A stretch of 64,000 bases of DNA from Streptomyces sp. SDr-06 (GCF_003324565.1 NZ_QOLA01000013.1:161045-225044); one strand, 5' to 3'. Counted from the first letter of the stretch, positions 1 to 8,714 are shown. Program-made: numbers and translations. The notes: generated from the sequence alone by a model not told the origin.

Positions 1-255
1 GATCGGCGCCACCACGAGCATGACCGCCCACAGCACGCCGATGATCGCGTTGAAGCGGGTGAACACATTGCCGCGGACGATCTCCGCGGTGGAGCGACTG
101 CTGCGGACGGGAACGTCGTTGACCTCGCCGCGCGCCACCCGCTCGGCGACCTCGGCCGCCGTCAGGCCCTCCGCGCGCCCCGTCGGCGCGGGCGGCTTCA
201 CGGGATGGACGGGGTCGAGTTCCGCCCCGGCGTCGATGTTGGCGCGCTGCGTCAT
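1..255 (-). CDS. Cation-translocating P-type ATPase, N-terminal 85 residues (partial)
   Basis: This is the amino-terminal end of a P-type (E1-E2, HAD-IC) ATPase, an inner-membrane ATP-driven ion pump. The gene leaves the window at base 1, so the phosphorylation motif and the ion-binding helices are not visible. The support is the typical cation-ATPase N-terminal segment: a GLTAAEVAERVARG stretch, an NDVP turn, then FTRFNAIIGVLWAVML leading into the first membrane helix. The ATG at 253-255 is the first start that gives this alignment. The transported ion cannot be told from this fragment. Confidence 0.8.
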   Translation of the reverse strand, partial: MTQRANIDAGAELDPVHPVKPPAPTGRAEGLTAAEVAERVARGEVNDVPVRSSRSTAEIVRGNVFTRFNAIIGVLWAVMLVVAPI

Positions 256-361
256 GATGTCGACGGTACGGCGGGAACGGGCGCTTCACCTGCCGGGACG
301 GCCGAACATCCGACCTCGGGAGGAGACGAATGGTCCTCTGGCGGTACGCAGGTCCGAAGGG

Positions 362-652
362 CTACTGACTTTCGGCCCTTGCGCTCCGCTCGGCGGCGTC
401 CGCCAGCTGGGCGGCGTGCCGCTTGAGCGCGGCGTCGCGGCCGCGGACGTACCAGATGCCGATGAGGCCCAGGCAGCCGCCGGCCAGGCAGGTCCACACC
501 CACCACAGGTGGCCGTGGTCGTCGAACCAGCCGTAGAACGGGAGCTGGACGAGGAAGAGGACGAACCAGAGGATCGTGCCGCCGGTGATGGTGGCGACCA
601 CGGGGCCCTCAAGGGGCTCCGGCGCCTCGTGTTTCGGTGTCCACTTCGCCAT
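362..652 (-). CDS. DUF2530 family small membrane protein
   Basis: This 96-residue protein of unknown function matches the actinobacterial DUF2530 pattern. A short basic/acidic N-terminus (MAKWTPKHEAPEPLEGP) is followed by two hydrophobic helices, around residues 20-40 and 50-68. The tail is charged and alanine-rich. I chose the ATG at 650-652 because the residues further upstream read as non-coding. It is divergent from the purine permease at 857, with about 200 bases between them. No enzymatic residues are evident and no function is assigned. Confidence 0.75.
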   Translation of the reverse strand: MAKWTPKHEAPEPLEGPVVATITGGTILWFVLFLVQLPFYGWFDDHGHLWWVWTCLAGGCLGLIGIWYVRGRDAALKRHAAQLADAAERSARAESQ

Positions 653-856
653 GCGATCAGTGTAGGGCGCGGCCTTTTGCCGGAATCCCGGCGCCGACCG
701 GCCCAGTGGGGCCAAGGGTCTACGCGCGGAGATGGTGATCTTCGACTTATGTATTCATACTGAAACGGCTTACGGCTGACTCATTCTGTTCGTTAAAACG
801 TCCAAAGAAGTTCGGGTACGTGCCGTTTCCCCGCCCCTTCACGACTGAGGTTCCGC

Positions 857-2311
857 ATGCCCTCCTCGGCCCCCGACACGGTCGACGCCGCAGCTCAGCC
901 GCCGGCACCCGCCACGCCGACCAACGCCCTGGACCGCTACTTCAAGATCTCCGAGCGGGGCTCCACCCTCGCCCGTGAGATCCGCGGCGGATTCGCGACC
1001 TTCTTCGCGATGGCCTACATCATCGTGCTGAACCCGATCATCCTCGGCAGCGCGAAGGACATGTACGGCCACCAGCTCAACAGCGGGCAGCTGGTCACCG
1101 CGACCGTGCTCACCGCCGCCTTCACCACGCTGCTCATGGGCGTCATCGGCAACGTGCCGATCGCGCTCGCGGCGGGGCTCGGCGTCAACACCGTCGTCGC
1201 CCTCCAGCTCGCGCCCCGCATGAGCTGGCCCGACGCGATGGGCATGGTCGTCCTGGCCGGCCTCGTGGTGATGCTCCTGGTCGCGACCGGGCTGCGCGAG
1301 CGCGTCATGAGCGCGGTGCCGCTCGGCCTGCGCAAGGGCATCGCGATCGGCATCGGCCTGTTCATCATGCTGATCGGCCTGGTCGACTCGGGCTTCGTCT
1401 CGCGCATCCCGGACGCCGCGCACACCACCGTGCCCCTCCAGCTCGGCGGCAACGGGCACCTGCTGGGCTGGCCGGTCCTGGTCTTCGTCCTCGGCGTCCT
1501 GCTCACGCTCGCGCTGATGGTCCGCAAGGTGCCCGGCGCGATCCTGATCTCCATCGTCACGATGACGGTCGTCGCGATGATCATCAATGCCGTGGCCACC
1601 GTGCCGTCCTGGGGCCTGACCACCCCGAAGTGGCCGGGCAACCCCGTCGACACCCCGGACTTCGGGCTCGTCGGCCAGGTCAGCCTCTTCGGCGGGTTCT
1701 CCAAGGTCGGCGTCCTGACCGGCGTCCTCTTCGTCTTCACCGTGCTGCTCTCGTGCTTCTTCGACGCGATGGGCACGATCATGGGCATCAGCGACGAGGC
1801 GGGTCTGACCGACGCCCAGGGCTACATGCCGGGCATGAACAAGGTCCTGTTCGTCGACGGCATCGCGGTCGCGGCGGGCGGCGCCTCGTCCGCCTCCGCA
1901 ACCACCTGCTTCGTGGAGTCCACGGCGGGTGTCGGTGAGGGCGCGCGGACCGGCTTCGCGAACGTGGTCACGGGCGGCCTGTTCACCGTCGCCCTCTTCC
2001 TGACGCCGCTCGCCACGATGGTGCCCTCCCAGGCGGCCACCCCGGCGCTGCTCGCGGTCGGCTTCCTGATCCTCTCCGGCTCGATCCGGGAGATCGACTG
2101 GGCGGACTGGACGATCGCCATCCCGGCCTTCGTGACGATGCTGATGATGCCGTTCACGTACTCGATCACCAACGGCATCGGCATGGGCTTCGTCACCTTC
2201 ACGGTGCTGCGCCTGGTGGCCGGCCGGGCCCGCGAGATCCCGGTCGCGATGTACATCGTCTCGGCGGTCTTCGGCTTCTACTACCTGATGCCGGCGCTCG
2301 GCCTGACCTGA
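857..2311 (+). CDS. NCS2 family purine/nucleobase permease (guanine-hypoxanthine type)
   Basis: This 484-residue polytopic membrane protein resembles the AzgA/PbuG branch of the NCS2 nucleobase:cation symporters, which import guanine and hypoxanthine. Evidence is the start of the first helix (GGFATFFAMAYIIVLNPIIL), about 12-14 hydrophobic segments, and the family motif near residues 340-365 with SSASATTCFVES and GARTGF. A GAGG ribosome site lies six bases before the ATG. The 717-856 leader is AT-richer than its surroundings but shows no purine riboswitch fold. The exact substrate is inferred from the family. Confidence 0.9.
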   Translation: MPSSAPDTVDAAAQPPAPATPTNALDRYFKISERGSTLAREIRGGFATFFAMAYIIVLNPIILGSAKDMYGHQLNSGQLVTATVLTAAFTTLLMGVIGNVPIALAAGLGVNTVVALQLAPRMSWPDAMGMVVLAGLVVMLLVATGLRERVMSAVPLGLRKGIAIGIGLFIMLIGLVDSGFVSRIPDAAHTTVPLQLGGNGHLLGWPVLVFVLGVLLTLALMVRKVPGAILISIVTMTVVAMIINAVATVPSWGLTTPKWPGNPVDTPDFGLVGQVSLFGGFSKVGVLTGVLFVFTVLLSCFFDAMGTIMGISDEAGLTDAQGYMPGMNKVLFVDGIAVAAGGASSASATTCFVESTAGVGEGARTGFANVVTGGLFTVALFLTPLATMVPSQAATPALLAVGFLILSGSIREIDWADWTIAIPAFVTMLMMPFTYSITNGIGMGFVTFTVLRLVAGRAREIPVAMYIVSAVFGFYYLMPALGLT

Positions 2312-2326
2312 TCCCCGCCCGCCGGG

Positions 2327-2354
2327 CGCGGCCGACCGAAAACCCCCGGCCGCG
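2327..2354. terminator. Hairpin between convergent permease and RHH gene
   Basis: The arms CGCGGCCG (2327-2334) and CGGCCGCG (2347-2354) are perfect complements around a 12-base loop. The hairpin lies between the stop codons of two convergent genes, so it could terminate both. There is no U-tract, as is usual in Streptomyces. Confidence 0.55.
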
Positions 2355-2359
2355 GAGCG

Positions 2360-2542
2360 CTACGCCGCCCCGTAGAACTTCTCCGTCTCGTCGACCGCCG
2401 CCTTGAAGCGCTCGTCGAAGTCGTCGCGTATGAGCGTCCGGACCACATAGTCCTGGACGCTCATTCCGCGTTTCGCGGCATGGTGCCTGAGCCGTTCGAG
2501 CAGCTCACCGTCTATTCGCAGGCTGAGCACGCTGGTCCCCAT
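2360..2542 (-). CDS. Ribbon-helix-helix (CopG/Arc-like) small protein
   Basis: This 60-residue protein carries one ribbon-helix-helix fold. The N-terminal strand is SVLSLRIDGELLERL, followed by helix A (LRHHAAKRGM) and helix B (SVQDYVVRTLIRDDF). Such proteins bind DNA as dimers and are often antitoxins or local repressors. No toxin partner is adjacent, so a stand-alone regulator is more likely. The start at 2542 gives a strand-first protein. A start at 2581 would add 13 basic residues, and neither has a strong ribosome site. Confidence 0.7.
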   Translation of the reverse strand: MGTSVLSLRIDGELLERLRHHAAKRGMSVQDYVVRTLIRDDFDERFKAAVDETEKFYGAA

Positions 2543-2699
2543 GGACCGAGGGTGGCCGCCCGCCCGGGCCCCGCGCGTCATTTTCCGGAGACGACTCACT
2601 CGTTCGGGTGATCTGTGGCGCGAAGGCGCCGGTGTGGCGCTGGACACCTGGGCTTAACCAGGTGGTATTTAGCCAGAGTAATGAGTTATGCTAACGAAC

Positions 2700-3143
2700 A
2701 TGTCTGACCTGTCCCACGGCAGCGGCGAGGACGCCGCCGCCGTGAACTCCCTGCGCTCGGCCGTCATGCGGCTGGGCCGGCGCCTCAAGCACCAGCGCGT
2801 CGACGAATCGCTCAGCCCGACCGAGATGTCGGTGCTCGGCACCCTGGCGCGATGCGGCTCGGCCACCCCCGGTGAGCTGGCCCGCAAAGAGCACGTACAG
2901 CCGCCGTCGATGACCCGCATCGTCGCGCTCCTTGAGGCGAAGGGCCTGGTCAGGCTGGAGCCACATCCCGATGACCGCCGGCAGAAGGTGGTCAGCCAGA
3001 CCGAAGAGGCCGAGGCGATGCTCGAAGAGAGCCGCCGCAAGCGCAACGTCTGGCTGGCCTCCCTTGTCGAAGGCCTGGACGAGGACGAGTGGGCGAAGCT
3101 TCGCGCGGCCGCCCCGGTCCTGGAGAAGCTCGCACACCTGTAA
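2700..3143 (+). CDS. MarR family transcriptional regulator
   Basis: This 147-residue winged-helix repressor controls, by inference, the MFS exporter that follows after 27 bases. The MarR core is clear: LSPTEMSVLGTLARCGSATP, the recognition helix SMTRIVALLEAKGLV, and the wing PDDRRQKVVSQT. An alternative ATG at 2688 would add four residues. The DNA just upstream holds the inverted pair TTAGC (2669-2673) and GCTAA (2690-2694) across the likely promoter. This is a candidate autoregulatory operator, although its inner arms pair poorly. Confidence 0.9.
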   Translation: MSDLSHGSGEDAAAVNSLRSAVMRLGRRLKHQRVDESLSPTEMSVLGTLARCGSATPGELARKEHVQPPSMTRIVALLEAKGLVRLEPHPDDRRQKVVSQTEEAEAMLEESRRKRNVWLASLVEGLDEDEWAKLRAAAPVLEKLAHL

Positions 3144-3170
3144 GGCGCATCGCTAGGAGGCGAACACTTT

Positions 3171-4508
3171 TTGAGTACGGGACCCGGATCACCATCCGCC
3201 CCCGCACCTACCCCTACCTACAACAAGCGCGGTGGGGGGATGTTCTCCTCGCTCGCGGTCCGCAACTACCGGCTGTTCTTCTCCGGTGCCATCGTGTCCA
3301 ACATCGGCACCTGGATGGCCCGGATCACCCAGGACTGGCTGGTCCTGACGATCACCGGCTCGTCGGTCGCGGTGGGCATCACCACCGCCATGCAGTTCCT
3401 GCCGATGCTCCTGTTCGGCCTGTACGGCGGCGTCATCGCCGACCGGTTCGCCAAGCGGAACATCCTGTTCGTGACGCAGACGGCGATGGGTCTCGGCGGG
3501 CTCTTCCTCGCCGTGATGACCCTGTCCGGGCACGTCCAGGTCTGGCACGTCTACCTGACGGCCTTCTTCACGGGCCTGGTCACCGTCGTCGACAACCCGA
3601 CCCGGCAGTCCTTCGTCTCCGAGATGGTCGGGCCCGACCGGGTGCGCAACGCGGTCAGCCTGAACTCGGCGAACTTCCAGTCCGCCCGGCTCGTCGGCCC
3701 CGCCGTCGCGGGCGCGGTCATGGCGGCCGTCGGACCCGGCTGGGCGTTCCTCGCCAACGGCCTGTCCTTCACCGCCCCGCTGATCATGCTCACGCTGATG
3801 CGCACCAAGGAGCTCCAGCCGACCCGGCTCGCCCCGCGCGGCAAGGGCCAGCTGAAGGAGGGGCTCGCGTACGTGTCGGAGCGGCCCGAGCTGATCTGGC
3901 CGATCGTCCTGGTGGGCTTCGTCGGCACCTTCGGGTTCAACTTCCCGATCTGGCTGAGCGCGTTGGCCTCCGACGTCTTCCACGGCGATTCCGGGCTGTA
4001 CGGCCTGTTCAACAGCCTGATGGCGATCGGCTCGCTGATCGGCGCCCTGCTCGCGGCGCGGCGCGCCACCACGCGCCTGCGGATGCTGGCGCTCGCGGCG
4101 CTGGTGTTCGCGGTGCTCGAACTCGCCGCGTCGGCCGCCCCCGGCCTCGGGGTGTTCATGGCGCTGCTCATCCCCGTCGGCATCCTCGGCCTCACGGTCA
4201 ACGTGACGGCCAATGCCTCGGTGCAGATGGCCACCGACCCCGAGATGCGGGGCCGCGTGATGAGTCTGTTCATGATGGTCTTCACTGGCGGCACCCCGCT
4301 GGGCGGTCCGCTCTTCGGCTGGCTGACCGACGTCTACGGCGTCCGCGTCAGCCTCGCGCTCGGCGGTCTGATCTGCGGTGCGGCGGCGATCGGCGTGGGC
4401 CTGATGCTGGCCCGCGCGGCCAACCTGCGCCTGAAGGTCGACGTGCGCCCCGGCCACCGGCACCTCGAGTTCGTCCCGAGGGACCGGGCTCTGGTCGCGG
4501 CCGCCTGA
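3171..4508 (+). CDS. MFS transporter (MFS_3/EntS-like exporter)
   Basis: This 445-residue major facilitator transporter starts with TTG, preceded by AGGAGG at 3155-3160. After a Pro/Ala-rich cytoplasmic lead it has about 12 membrane segments. The motif RNYRLFFSGAIVSNIGTWM is typical of the MFS_3 group that includes enterobactin exporter EntS and macrolide pumps. The cytoplasmic loop GGVIADRFAKR matches the MFS A-motif. It is co-transcribed with the MarR gene. The substrate is unknown, and drug or metabolite export is the usual role of such pairs. Confidence 0.9.
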   Translation: MSTGPGSPSAPAPTPTYNKRGGGMFSSLAVRNYRLFFSGAIVSNIGTWMARITQDWLVLTITGSSVAVGITTAMQFLPMLLFGLYGGVIADRFAKRNILFVTQTAMGLGGLFLAVMTLSGHVQVWHVYLTAFFTGLVTVVDNPTRQSFVSEMVGPDRVRNAVSLNSANFQSARLVGPAVAGAVMAAVGPGWAFLANGLSFTAPLIMLTLMRTKELQPTRLAPRGKGQLKEGLAYVSERPELIWPIVLVGFVGTFGFNFPIWLSALASDVFHGDSGLYGLFNSLMAIGSLIGALLAARRATTRLRMLALAALVFAVLELAASAAPGLGVFMALLIPVGILGLTVNVTANASVQMATDPEMRGRVMSLFMMVFTGGTPLGGPLFGWLTDVYGVRVSLALGGLICGAAAIGVGLMLARAANLRLKVDVRPGHRHLEFVPRDRALVAAA

Positions 4509-4529
4509 CGGCCTCGCGCGTGACGGCGA

Positions 4530-4562
4530 ACGGCCCGGCCCCCGTCGAGGGAGCCGGGCCGT
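4530..4562. terminator. Strong hairpin terminator
   Basis: The ten-base arms ACGGCCCGGC (4530-4539) and GCCGGGCCGT (4553-4562) are perfectly complementary around a 13-base loop. The hairpin sits between convergent genes and probably serves both strands. Confidence 0.75.
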
Positions 4563-4584
4563 CGTGCGCGTACGGGCGGACGGC

Positions 4585-5790
4585 TCAGAAGATGTCGCTC
4601 ATCGCCCAGTTCCAGTCGTGGTGGGGGTCGCCGAAGGTGCCCTTGCCGGTGCCCGGGTAGGTCGTGAGCTCGCGGTCCGACTTGGCGAGCAGGTCGGGCG
4701 CGTTCCAGGCCAGGTCGTCCAGGACGTCGCCGACGCACAGCAGCGTCCGGTACGTGTCCCAGCCCGCGCCGCCGATCAGCACCCGGGGGCGGAATCCTCC
4801 GTGCCCGTCGCCGGGGTAGCGCCACAGGCGGCCCGAGGTGTCGTTGGCGACGATGTCGTCGTGCCCGTCGCCGTCGAGGTCGCCCGTGCCGGTGAACGTC
4901 AGGGTCGTGTTCCAGCCCGCGCCCAGGCTCTTGCGGTGGCCGAAGCCGCCGTGGCCGTCGCCCGGGTACAGCCAGGCGCGCCCCGCGCCGTCGAGAGCCA
5001 TGAGGTCGTTGTGGCCGTCGCCGTCGAGGTCGCCCACCGGGGCGAAGTGCCGCATGCCGGCCCAGCCCGCCCCCACGCGCAGGCGCTTGCCGAGGCGCCC
5101 GTCGCCCTGGCCGGGATACAGCCACAGCACCCCGGCCCGGTCCCGGGCGAGCACGTCCTCCTTGCCGTCGCCGGTGAGGTCGCCGTGCCGGGCCAGGGTC
5201 ATGCCGTTCCAGCCGCGCCCGAGGAAGGTGCCGTTGCCGTCGCCGTCCAGGAAGTAGAGGCTGCCGTTCCAGTTGCGCTGGAGCAGGTCGGCCTGGCCGT
5301 CGCCGTTGAGGTCGCCGAAGGACTGGGCGCGTACGTCGTCACCGCCGCCGGAGCTCCAGTCGGAGTACTCCTTGCCCGACTGGCACTCGCGCAGCGTCCG
5401 GCCCCAGCGGAACGAGGTGTTGTCGTCCTTGCGGGGCTTCGCGCCGTGCGGGGCGGGCTTGGGCGGCGGGGTGCCTATGCCCGGGCCCTTGAGGTACATG
5501 TCGCGCCCCGGGTCCAGGTACTGGAACTCCGCCGGGCTCCACATGCAGGAGAACTCGCCGCCGGAGCGGTTGTAGACCGCCGGGGTCTCGTCGTCCCACG
5601 GCTCGGCCGAGGCCTGCGGCCCGGCGTAGGCGTCCATCGGGGCCTGGTTGTCGGCCCGGTCGAAGACGCAGAACTTGCCCACCGGGCAGTGGTCGAAGCC
5701 GACGGAGGCGTGGGCGGGGGTGAGCGCCGTGACGGTGAACCCCAGGACGGCGGCAGCCGTCGACAGAACAGTGCGGATGGTCGGCCGCAT
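4585..5790 (-). CDS. Secreted protein: I36-inhibitor-like domain plus five FG-GAP/VCBS repeats
   Basis: This 401-residue protein has a Sec signal peptide (residues 1-29, ending PAHAS). Residues 31-115 form a cysteine-containing domain with the CPVGKFCVFDRADN pattern of the peptidase-inhibitor I36 family. From about residue 155 onward there are five repeats of about 45 residues with the calcium-binding core GDLNGDGQADL or GDLDGDGHDD. The fifth is degenerate and loses the DxDGDG loop. The fold should be a beta-propeller fragment acting outside the cell, perhaps binding polysaccharide or protein. A precise function is not assignable. Confidence 0.85.
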   Translation of the reverse strand: MRPTIRTVLSTAAAVLGFTVTALTPAHASVGFDHCPVGKFCVFDRADNQAPMDAYAGPQASAEPWDDETPAVYNRSGGEFSCMWSPAEFQYLDPGRDMYLKGPGIGTPPPKPAPHGAKPRKDDNTSFRWGRTLRECQSGKEYSDWSSGGGDDVRAQSFGDLNGDGQADLLQRNWNGSLYFLDGDGNGTFLGRGWNGMTLARHGDLTGDGKEDVLARDRAGVLWLYPGQGDGRLGKRLRVGAGWAGMRHFAPVGDLDGDGHNDLMALDGAGRAWLYPGDGHGGFGHRKSLGAGWNTTLTFTGTGDLDGDGHDDIVANDTSGRLWRYPGDGHGGFRPRVLIGGAGWDTYRTLLCVGDVLDDLAWNAPDLLAKSDRELTTYPGTGKGTFGDPHHDWNWAMSDIF

Positions 5791-5906
5791 GAATCATTTC
5801 CCCCCAGGGAAGCCGGGGCGCGGGCCCCGCAGAAACGAGCGACGGGATCCTACGACAGGCCTCGCGGCGGCTCGGCACAGGGGGCCGATCTTGGTTGACT
5901 GTCCCC

Positions 5907-6476
5907 ATGCGCCTCTTCGCCGCCGTACTCCCCCCGGCCCCGGCCGTCGACGAACTCGGCCGCGCGGTTCGGCAGTTGGGGCGTCTGCCCGGCGGGCAGG
6001 CGCTGCGCTGGACCGGGCGCGAGGGCTGGCACCTCACCCTCGCGTTCATGGGCGACACCGACGAGGCGGTCCTGGCCGAGCTGCACGAACGGCTGCGCCG
6101 GGCGGCCCGCCGCACCGAGCCCTTCACGCTGCGGCTGCACGGCGGCGGCCGCTTCGACGGTCGCGCCCTGTGGGCCGGCGTCGCGGGCGGCCTCGACCAC
6201 CTGCGCCTGCTCGCCGAACGCGCGGACGCAGCCGCCCGCCGCTCCGGCATCCCGATGGACCAGCACCGCCGGTATGTGCCGCACCTCACCCTGGCGCGCA
6301 CGCGCACGCCGATGGACCTGAAGCCGTACGCCGACGCGCTCGCCGCGTTCGAGGGCAGCCCGTGGCAGGTCGGCGAGTTGGCCCTGGTCCGCAGCGACCT
6401 GCCGCGCGGCGGCACCCCTGGCGAGCAGCCCCGCTACGAGACGGTCGCGCGCTGGCCGCTGGGCGGGGCCGGTTAG
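5907..6476 (+). CDS. thpR: RNA 2',3'-cyclic phosphodiesterase (2'-5' RNA ligase family)
   Basis: This 189-residue 2H phosphoesterase matches the ThpR/LigT family, which opens 2',3'-cyclic phosphate RNA ends. Both catalytic signatures are present: HLTLAF (His42, Thr44) and HLTLAR (His126, Thr128). The length matches the family. The ATG at 5907 is preferred over an in-frame TTG at 5895 because the protein then begins with the canonical MRLFAAVLPP. It is monocistronic or co-transcribed with a tiny membrane-peptide gene just downstream. The cellular RNA substrate is unknown. Confidence 0.9.
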   Translation: MRLFAAVLPPAPAVDELGRAVRQLGRLPGGQALRWTGREGWHLTLAFMGDTDEAVLAELHERLRRAARRTEPFTLRLHGGGRFDGRALWAGVAGGLDHLRLLAERADAAARRSGIPMDQHRRYVPHLTLARTRTPMDLKPYADALAAFEGSPWQVGELALVRSDLPRGGTPGEQPRYETVARWPLGGAG

Positions 6477-6485
6477 GCTCAAGGG

Positions 6486-6572
6486 GTGGACCCGAAGACC
6501 AGGAACCGGATCATGGCCGGTGTGCTCGTGCTGATGTTCATCGTCGTGGCGGTGGCGGCCGCCGTCGGCTGA
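6486..6572 (+). CDS. Putative 28-residue single-helix membrane peptide
   Basis: A GTG at 6486, nine bases after the thpR stop, opens a 28-residue frame. It reads MDPKTRNRIMAG followed by a hydrophobic helix VLVLMFIVVAVAAAVG. The short basic lead and single helix look like a real small membrane protein. Length, placement and codon use are consistent with coding. There is no clear ribosome site apart from GGGG abutting the start. This is a prediction without a recognised family. Confidence 0.45.
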   Translation: MDPKTRNRIMAGVLVLMFIVVAVAAAVG

Positions 6573-6632
6573 CCGCGACCGCCGCCCGCGCGGGGCCGGT
6601 CGGCCCCGCGCCCCCGTTCCGGCGCGTACGCC

Positions 6633-7625
6633 CTACCAGGCGAAGGCCTCCGGCGACGGTCCGGGGCCGGGGAAGATGTCGTCGAGCGCGGTCAGGAACT
6701 CCTGCGGCAGATCGAGTTCCACCGCCCGCAGCGCCGCGTCCAGCTGGTCCGCCGTACGCGGCCCGACGATCGGGCCCGCCACGCCGGGCCGGGTGAGCAG
6801 CCAGGCGAGCGCCACCTCGGCCGGGTCGAGATCGTGCTTGGCGACCAGGTCCTCGTACGCCTGGACCTGCCCGCGCACCCCCGGGTTCGCCAGGGTCTGG
6901 GCCGCGAGGCCGCCCTTGGAGCGCGAGCCGGAACCCTCGCGCTCCTTGCGCAGGATGCCGCCGAGCATGCCGCCGTGCAGCGGCGACCAGGGGATGACGC
7001 CGAGCCCGTACTCGACCGCGGCCGGGACGACCTCCATCTCCGCGCGGCGTTCGGCGAGGTTGTAGAGGCACTGCTCGCTGACCAGGCCGACCCGGCCGGT
7101 GCGGGCGGCGGTCTCGTTGGCCTGCGCGATCTTGTAGCCGGGGAAGTTGGACGATCCGGCGTAGAGGATCTTGCCCTGGGTGATCAGGACGTCGACGGCC
7201 TGCCAGATCTCCTCGAAGGGCGTCAGGCGGTCGATGTGGTGGAACTGGTAGACGTCGATGTGGTCGGTGCCCAGGCGCCGGAGCGAGGCCTCGACGGAGC
7301 GGCGGATGTTGACCGCCGACAGCTTGTGGTGGTTGGGCCAGGCCTCGCCGTCGCCCATGTTGCCGTACATCTTGGTGGCGAGGACGGTCTTGTCGCGCCG
7401 GTCGCCGCCCTGGGCGAACCAGCTGCCGATGATCTCCTCGGTACGGCCCTTGTTCTCGCCCCAGCCGTAAACATTGGCGGTGTCGAAGAAGTTGATGCCC
7501 GCGCCGAGCGCGGCATCCATGATCGCGTGACTTGCGGCCTCGTCGGTCTGCGGTCCGAAGTTCATCGTCCCCAGGACGATCCTGCTCACCTGGAGACCCG
7601 TGCGTCCGAGCTGCGTGTACTTCAT
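6633..7625 (-). CDS. Aldo/keto reductase, copy 1
   Basis: This 330-residue NADPH-dependent oxidoreductase has the AKR (beta/alpha)8 barrel. The catalytic tetrad is intact: Asp48 and Tyr53 in FFDTANVYG, Lys85 in LATKM, and His129 in VYQFHH. The C-terminal cofactor site (GPIVGPRTADQL) is also present. The ATG at 7625 gives the standard MKYTQLGRTGLQVSRIVLG start. It lies 81 bases downstream of a close paralogue on the same strand, so the pair is probably a tandem duplication and may be co-transcribed. The natural carbonyl substrate is unknown. Confidence 0.92.
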   Translation of the reverse strand: MKYTQLGRTGLQVSRIVLGTMNFGPQTDEAASHAIMDAALGAGINFFDTANVYGWGENKGRTEEIIGSWFAQGGDRRDKTVLATKMYGNMGDGEAWPNHHKLSAVNIRRSVEASLRRLGTDHIDVYQFHHIDRLTPFEEIWQAVDVLITQGKILYAGSSNFPGYKIAQANETAARTGRVGLVSEQCLYNLAERRAEMEVVPAAVEYGLGVIPWSPLHGGMLGGILRKEREGSGSRSKGGLAAQTLANPGVRGQVQAYEDLVAKHDLDPAEVALAWLLTRPGVAGPIVGPRTADQLDAALRAVELDLPQEFLTALDDIFPGPGPSPEAFAW

Positions 7626-7706
7626 GGAAGACCAGCCAACGTCTTCGAGCTCGCTCAAGGCAAGGGGCCGGGCCGGGACTTCCCGGCCCGGCCCGGAGCC
7701 CGCGTC

Positions 7707-8714
7707 CTACCAGGCGAAGGCCTCGGGCGAGGGGCCCGGGCCGGGGAAGATCTCGTCGAGCCCGGCGAGCAGCTCCTCGCCGAGCTCCAACTCCAGCGCG
7801 CGCAGCGCCGATTCGAGGTGGGCGGGGGTGCGCGGGCCGACGATGGGGCCGGTCACGCCGGGCCGGGTGAGCAGCCAGGCCAGCGCCACCTCGCCGGGCT
7901 CCAGCTCGTGCTTGGCGACCAGGTCCTCGTACGCCTGGATCCGGGCCCGTACGGCCGGGTCGGCCAGGCCCGCGGCGGAGCGGCCGGTCCTGGTGCGCGC
8001 GCCCGTGCCCTCGCGCTCCTTGCGCAGCGCGCCGCCGAGCAGGCCCTGGTGGAGCGGCGACCAGGGGATGACGCCGAGCCCGTACTCCTGGGCGGCCGGG
8101 ACGACCTCCATCTCGGCGCGGCGCTCGGCGAGGTTGTAGAGGCACTGCTCGCTGACCAGACCCAGCCGGCCGGTGCGGGCGGCGATCTCATTGGCCTGCG
8201 CGATCTTGTAGCCGGGGAAGTTGGAGGTGCCCGCGTAGAGGATCTTGCCCTGGGTGATCAGGACGTCGACGGCCTGCCAGATCTCCTCGAACGGGGTGGC
8301 CCGGTCGACGTGGTGGAACTGGTACACGTCGATGTGATCGGTGCCGAGCCGCCGGAGCGAAGCCTCCACGGAGCGGCGGATGTTGACCGCCGACAGCTTG
8401 CTGTGGTTCGGCCACGCCTCGGTGCTCCAGGGCTTGCCCGGGGTCATGTCGCCGTACATCTTGGTGGCGAGGACGACCTTGTCGCGCCGGCCGCCGCCCC
8501 GGGCGAACCAGGAGCCGAGGATCTTCTCGGTGAGGCCCTTGTCCTCGTCCACGCCGTAGATATTGGCGGTGTCGAAGAAGTTGATGCCGGCGTCCAGGGC
8601 CGTGTCCATCAGGGCGTGGCTGACGGCCTCGTCCGCCTCGCTGCCGAAGTTCATCGTGCCGAGGACGAGACGGCTGACCTGGAGTCCGGTGCGTCCGAGC
8701 TGTGTGTACTTCAT
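7707..8714 (-). CDS. Aldo/keto reductase, copy 2
   Basis: This 335-residue paralogue of the neighbouring reductase has the same tetrad (Asp48, Tyr53, Lys85 and the QFHH histidine). It differs by a five-residue insertion after the lysine strand (DMTPGKPWSTEAW). Long stretches of protein and DNA are identical to copy 1, especially around LSAVNIRRSVEASLRRLGTD. The two genes therefore arose by local duplication. The start at 8714 is the MKYTQLGRTG methionine. Differences cluster in loops that shape substrate pockets, suggesting diverged specificity. This last point is inference. Confidence 0.92.
   Translation of the reverse strand: MKYTQLGRTGLQVSRLVLGTMNFGSEADEAVSHALMDTALDAGINFFDTANIYGVDEDKGLTEKILGSWFARGGGRRDKVVLATKMYGDMTPGKPWSTEAWPNHSKLSAVNIRRSVEASLRRLGTDHIDVYQFHHVDRATPFEEIWQAVDVLITQGKILYAGTSNFPGYKIAQANEIAARTGRLGLVSEQCLYNLAERRAEMEVVPAAQEYGLGVIPWSPLHQGLLGGALRKEREGTGARTRTGRSAAGLADPAVRARIQAYEDLVAKHELEPGEVALAWLLTRPGVTGPIVGPRTPAHLESALRALELELGEELLAGLDEIFPGPGPSPEAFAW

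Noticed and set aside
716..856. Possible purine riboswitch upstream of the NCS2 permease
   Set aside because: No three-way junction with the conserved loop sequences could be drawn. The region only shows AT-rich promoter-like DNA.
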